From an uncultured Lachnospiraceae bacterium (GTDB lineage: Bacteria > Bacillota > Clostridia > Lachnospirales > Lachnospiraceae), in the NCBI GenBank assembly GCA_902766655.1, contig CACXEL010000045.1, positions 1-9,088 on the forward strand: a stretch of 9,088 nucleotides of DNA. Direction: 5' to 3'. Of this stretch, positions 6,580 through 9,088 are shown piece by piece. Position 1 is the stretch's first letter; each line of letters opens with the position of its first letter. The notes under the pieces are model-generated. The model saw only the letters and a program-made list of their open reading frames with translations, had not been told where the DNA came from and did no database searches. A program made the position numbers and the translations under genes.

Positions 6580-6609
6580 ATTTTAACTTATCACGTTAGC
6601 CATTGTCAA
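6580..6609 (-). promoter_or_regulatory. Probable promoter of the tetR gene
   Basis: TTGACA (6609-6604) is followed after 18 bases by TAAAAT (6585-6580), or after 17 by TTAAAA. The -35 is consensus and the -10 close to it. The leader would be roughly 55 bases before the ATG at 6519. The spacer contains the operator-like repeat, which suggests autoregulation. Confidence 0.65.
6585..6601. promoter_or_regulatory. Second TetR-type operator, inside the tetR promoter
   Basis: AACTTA-TCACG-TTAGCC matches the perfect repeat at 5764-5780 in 9 of 12 half-site positions and keeps the same five-base spacer. It lies between the -35 and -10 of the tetR promoter, where bound protein would block RNA polymerase. 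It is less symmetric than the first site, so binding may be weaker. Confidence 0.6.
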
Positions 6610-6621
6610 CCTGCCATAAAG

Positions 6622-6638
6622 AAAAAGGGCACCGTGCC
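6622..6638 (-). terminator. Weak terminator-like hairpin after the LarA-like gene
   Basis: On the minus strand GGCA-CGG-TGCC (6638-6628) can form a four-pair GC-rich stem directly followed by CTTTTT. It lies 12 bases past the stop of the LarA-like gene and before the tetR promoter, the right place to end the upstream operon. An overlapping palindrome, GTGCCGGCAC (6643-6634), offers an alternative fold. The stem is short, so confidence is low. Confidence 0.35.
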
Positions 6639-6650
6639 GGCACTGCAGCA

Positions 6651-7919
6651 TCAGCCCGCCTGCCAGAGTCCCGCTGCCGGCTTTCCGACAAAATAATACT
6701 CTGTTCCGTCCGGCGCCGTATTCCAGCCTTCCCTGGAGACCTCCGGCCCGAACCGTCTCAGCATTTCGCCGCAGTCCGCCCAGTCGTAGCCCACGCTTTC
6801 CACGTCCTTCCGTGAAAGCTTTGCGGGATCCGTGGCATACCAGATCCGGTAGCGCCCGTTGGAAGATCCGTGGATCAGGTGCGCCGCTACCATGGACAGG
6901 CTGCCGAAGGCACCTTCCTCATATAGTTTCAGTACTTTGTCCCGTCCACAGTAGCCGAACCTGCGGATCATGGCATCCGCCTCGGCGTTTTCCCCAAAAG
7001 AAGAAACGCCGGGTGCCAGCACAAGCAGTTCTCCTCCGTCCGCGATCATTTTGCAGGTCCGGTAAATGGCTTTGTTGCTGATCCAGGTGCTTTTGCACTC
7101 CGCCGGATCCATAAATGCGACAACTCTTTTGACCGGTGCCTTCAGGTGTGTGACATTCAGCTTCTGGCTGAGAGCAGCGGCTTTCTCGTAAGGCTTTCTG
7201 CTCTCCCCCATGAAGCAGCCGTTCACAACGACCCGGTCTTTCTCCTGGGTCGTCACTGTCTGAATAAAGCAGACCGGCACCTTTCCGTCAAGATAGTTCC
7301 GCTGGGCATAGTCATAGAGCGCCCGCACAGGACTGTCCGTGACACCGATGACATTTTCCAGGCCGCAGACAGCCCCCAGCATGTGGCTGTGGTTGATCAT
7401 GCTGCGGCCGCCAAGTCCCACAAAAAGGTTCTTCGAATAATTGGACATTCCGACCACTTCATGGGGGACCACCTGACCCACAGAAAAAATCAGGTCATAA
7501 CTTCCGTCAACGAGAATACGATTCAGCTCCACTTCGATCTCCCTGCGGAACAGACCTCCGCTGATCCCGCCTACATAATCCGCGGGAACAGTTCCAAGTT
7601 TTACCGTGTCTGTCTGCCAGCGGTGGACTCTCATCGCCTCCTCCGGGACCACATCAGAAAAGAAGGCCTTTTTCCCGGCTGCGTCCATTTCCATATGAGT
7701 TCCAAGGGCCGGTATGACATGCACCAGTGCACCCCATCCAGTGAGTTCCCGGTACAGCATCCGGGTGATCTCTCCGGCGTACGAAAAGCATCTGGTAAAG
7801 TCCGGCGGCACCAGGAGGACCCGCTTTCTGTCCCTGTACTGCGACAGCAGGCGACGGATCCCTTCCAGCAGCGCTTCATCACTCAGGCCGCTCTCTTCCG
7901 TAAGGAAAATCTCTTCCAT
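6651..7919 (-). CDS. LarA-like (DUF2088) nickel-pincer racemase/epimerase family protein
   Basis: The 422-residue protein matches the lactate racemase (LarA) superfamily in length and motif order. PDFTR (39-43) matches the cofactor-binding D-x-T-R motif. His75 in ALGTHMEM, His153 in VPHEVVGMS, Lys163 and His179 fall in the order of LarA's His108, His174, Lys184 and His200; as I recall those numbers, the last three have identical spacing (10 and 16 residues). Lys163 would be the residue holding the nickel-pincer nucleotide. YRTCK (286-290) resembles LarA's Y-Q-x-x-K with Arg for Gln. Such enzymes move a hydride at the alpha carbon of 2-hydroxy acids, including sugar acids in some branches. The cofactor genes larB, larC and larE are not in the window. 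The ATG has only a distant AAGGA (about 13 bases upstream), so translation may be weak. It is the last gene of the epimerase-EFR1 operon. Substrate unknown. Confidence 0.85.
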   Translation of the reverse strand: MEEIFLTEESGLSDEALLEGIRRLLSQYRDRKRVLLVPPDFTRCFSYAGEITRMLYRELTGWGALVHVIPALGTHMEMDAAGKKAFFSDVVPEEAMRVHRWQTDTVKLGTVPADYVGGISGGLFRREIEVELNRILVDGSYDLIFSVGQVVPHEVVGMSNYSKNLFVGLGGRSMINHSHMLGAVCGLENVIGVTDSPVRALYDYAQRNYLDGKVPVCFIQTVTTQEKDRVVVNGCFMGESRKPYEKAAALSQKLNVTHLKAPVKRVVAFMDPAECKSTWISNKAIYRTCKMIADGGELLVLAPGVSSFGENAEADAMIRRFGYCGRDKVLKLYEEGAFGSLSMVAAHLIHGSSNGRYRIWYATDPAKLSRKDVESVGYDWADCGEMLRRFGPEVSREGWNTAPDGTEYYFVGKPAAGLWQAG

Positions 7920-7956
7920 TTTATTCTCTCAGTCCTTTCCCGCGCGGCACCCGTAC

Positions 7957-8757
7957 TTACCTCCGGCAGTTCGCTGCAATGATCTCTGAAAGTCCCACGC
8001 CGGGATTCCTGTACCGCGCCTCAGGATTCTTCTCCGGCACTGCAAGCCGGAAGGCATTCACAGGACAGTTGTGCACACATGCCAGACAGTTCATGCAGAA
8101 GCCGCCGTTATGCTGAGCTCTCCCGTTTACTATCTCATAATCACCCTCGGGACATACCTTTGCGCAGGTGCCGCAGCCAATGCAGACATCTGTTATGACA
8201 AACATTTTTCCGTGAGACAGATCCGGTGCGGGTTTCCCGCCCCGCTCCGCTGCCTGTTTCGCTCTGCGCTCCGCAATATGACGCCGCCTTTCCTCTTTCT
8301 CCTCTTCCGTCATGAGGATCACTTCTTCTTTCCGGGAGGCGATATCCTCCCTCAGTGCGGCGAGCTGTGCCTCTACTTTCTTGTCCATCTGCAGCTCAGA
8401 AGCGATATCAAAGTTCGGGAGATAATTATCCACCATAAAAAGTCCGCGCACAAGCGAGAGCTTCAGCCCGAGACTGTCACAGAGCTCCTTAGCCGTATCA
8501 GCGCTCGTTCCCGCGCGGAAACCGAAGGTCGGCACCATGTAAAGGTACTCTGTTTTAAGGACCGCGCGCTTCATGAATTCCCGGACCACCGGCGGCTGAC
8601 TTCCGCCGAAATTCGGGTAGACGATACCGATGGTCTCATCTGAAAACACAAGCTCCGCATCGTCCTTTTTTAATAGCTGCGGGATGCTCAGCGGTTCCGG
8701 ATCCAGCTGCCTTGCGATATAAAGCGAGTTCCCTGTGGCTGTAAAATAAAAGACCAT
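7957..8757 (-). CDS. EFR1-family protein: flavodoxin-like domain plus two 4Fe-4S motifs
   Basis: This 266-residue cytoplasmic protein joins an FMN-binding flavodoxin-like part to a bacterial-type ferredoxin part. Residues 5-15 (FTATGNSLYIA) match the T-x-T-G-N-S phosphate-binding loop of EFR1 proteins, and GIVYPNFGGSQPP (44-56) and VPTFGFRAGTS (75-85) are later flavin-site regions. A charged, probably helical linker (about 125-172) leads to two cluster motifs, C192-x2-C195-x2-C198-x3-C202-P and C221-x2-C224-x2-C227-x3-C231-P. The role is electron transfer between flavin and iron-sulfur centres; partners are unknown. Members are common in anaerobic Clostridia. GAAGGAGGAGAC directly before the ATG is a strong ribosome binding site. 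It lies 31 bases after the sugar epimerase and 37 before the LarA-like gene, so the three are probably co-transcribed. Confidence 0.9.
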   Translation of the reverse strand: MVFYFTATGNSLYIARQLDPEPLSIPQLLKKDDAELVFSDETIGIVYPNFGGSQPPVVREFMKRAVLKTEYLYMVPTFGFRAGTSADTAKELCDSLGLKLSLVRGLFMVDNYLPNFDIASELQMDKKVEAQLAALREDIASRKEEVILMTEEEKEERRRHIAERRAKQAAERGGKPAPDLSHGKMFVITDVCIGCGTCAKVCPEGDYEIVNGRAQHNGGFCMNCLACVHNCPVNAFRLAVPEKNPEARYRNPGVGLSEIIAANCRR

Positions 8758-8788
8758 GTCTCCTCCTTCTTTGTCTGGTATCCGCTTC

Positions 8789-9088
8789 TCAGACTTCCGC
8801 AGCCAGTTCTTCCAGCACCGGGACAGACAGAACCGCGATGCGGGAGGTGTGGTACGGGCATTTCAGCGGATCGGAAGGATCCGTGACCGGAACAGGAGTA
8901 CCGTCTGCGTACGTTTTCCAGTTCCATTCGCTTTCAGGATCTATGAAATGCGTCTTGATAAAGTCCCAGGTCTCTGCAGCTTTGTCAAAGTACTCCTTTT
9001 CTCCTGTCATCCGGTACATATAGAGCAGCGCCGTAACTGCCTCTGACTCCTCCCACCATAGCTTTACAGCCGACATGCTGCCGTCAGA
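8789..9088 (-). CDS. N-acylglucosamine 2-epimerase (AGE) family protein, C-terminal part
   Basis: The reading frame is open to the right edge and gives the last 99 residues of a protein that in this family is about 390 to 420 residues. The fragment has WWEESEAV (11-18), YRMTGEKEYFDKAAETWDFI (25-44), a tryptophan-containing segment (EWNWKTYADG) and KCPYHTSR (76-83). These are the closing helices of the (alpha/alpha)6 barrel in AGE, YihS and cellobiose 2-epimerase relatives. The His in the last motif probably corresponds to one of the two catalytic histidines. Such enzymes interconvert gluco- and manno-configured sugars in the cytoplasm; the exact sugar cannot be told. No internal methionine should be taken as the start. 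It is the first visible gene of the operon with EFR1 and the LarA-like protein. Confidence 0.82.
   Translation of the reverse strand, partial: SDGSMSAVKLWWEESEAVTALLYMYRMTGEKEYFDKAAETWDFIKTHFIDPESEWNWKTYADGTPVPVTDPSDPLKCPYHTSRIAVLSVPVLEELAAEV

Noticed and set aside
7146..7982. Plus-strand open frame of 278 codons
   Set aside because: It lies opposite the LarA-like gene, has no family features, and its strand has no supporting promoter or ribosome binding site that I could see.
8758..8791. TGA at the end of the AGE-like frame read as selenocysteine
   Set aside because: The frame already ends where the family normally ends, and the next gene's ribosome binding site and start follow at once.

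Overview
The window looks like chromosomal DNA from an anaerobic Bacillota bacterium, probably class Clostridia. The evidence is a GC content that looks to be in the mid-50s percent, strong AGGAGG-type ribosome binding sites, an EFR1-type flavodoxin/ferredoxin protein, family III CoA-transferases and a selenocysteine tRNA. This placement rests on gene content only. Every supported gene lies on the minus strand, so transcription runs from high to low coordinates.

Right part (9088 to about 6620): the C-terminal end of an N-acylglucosamine 2-epimerase-like sugar epimerase, an EFR1-family protein (flavodoxin-like part plus two 4Fe-4S motifs), and a LarA-like (DUF2088) protein of the nickel-pincer racemase/epimerase superfamily. 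They are 31 and 37 bases apart and look like one operon, with a weak terminator-like structure after the LarA-like gene.

Middle (6609 to 654): a TetR-family regulator with its own promoter, followed by four genes: CoA-transferase A, CoA-transferase B, a double-hotdog MaoC-like hydratase/dehydratase, and CoA-transferase C. A near-consensus sigma-A promoter (TTGACA, 17 bp, TATAAT) precedes CoA-transferase A. A 17-bp inverted repeat sits over its start point, and a related repeat lies inside the tetR promoter. The likely arrangement is that the TetR protein represses both itself and the operon. B and C are close paralogues flanking the hydratase. The operon probably activates a carboxylic acid by CoA transfer and hydrates or dehydrates the thioester; the substrate cannot be read from the sequence.

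Left part (653 to 1): a selenocysteine tRNA (anticodon UCA) begins only 12 bases after the stop of CoA-transferase C. Its acceptor stem is unusual: the 3' strand is one base short, leaving a bulged C or a C-C mismatch. A terminator-like hairpin follows, then the N-terminal part of a lactonase-family beta-propeller protein that runs off the window.

No CRISPR array, insertion sequence, phage gene or origin was seen. Gaps between genes are all under 170 bases. The parts most deserving follow-up are the operon of three CoA-transferases and a hydratase with its TetR switch, the aberrant tRNA-Sec, and the LarA-like/EFR1/epimerase operon.
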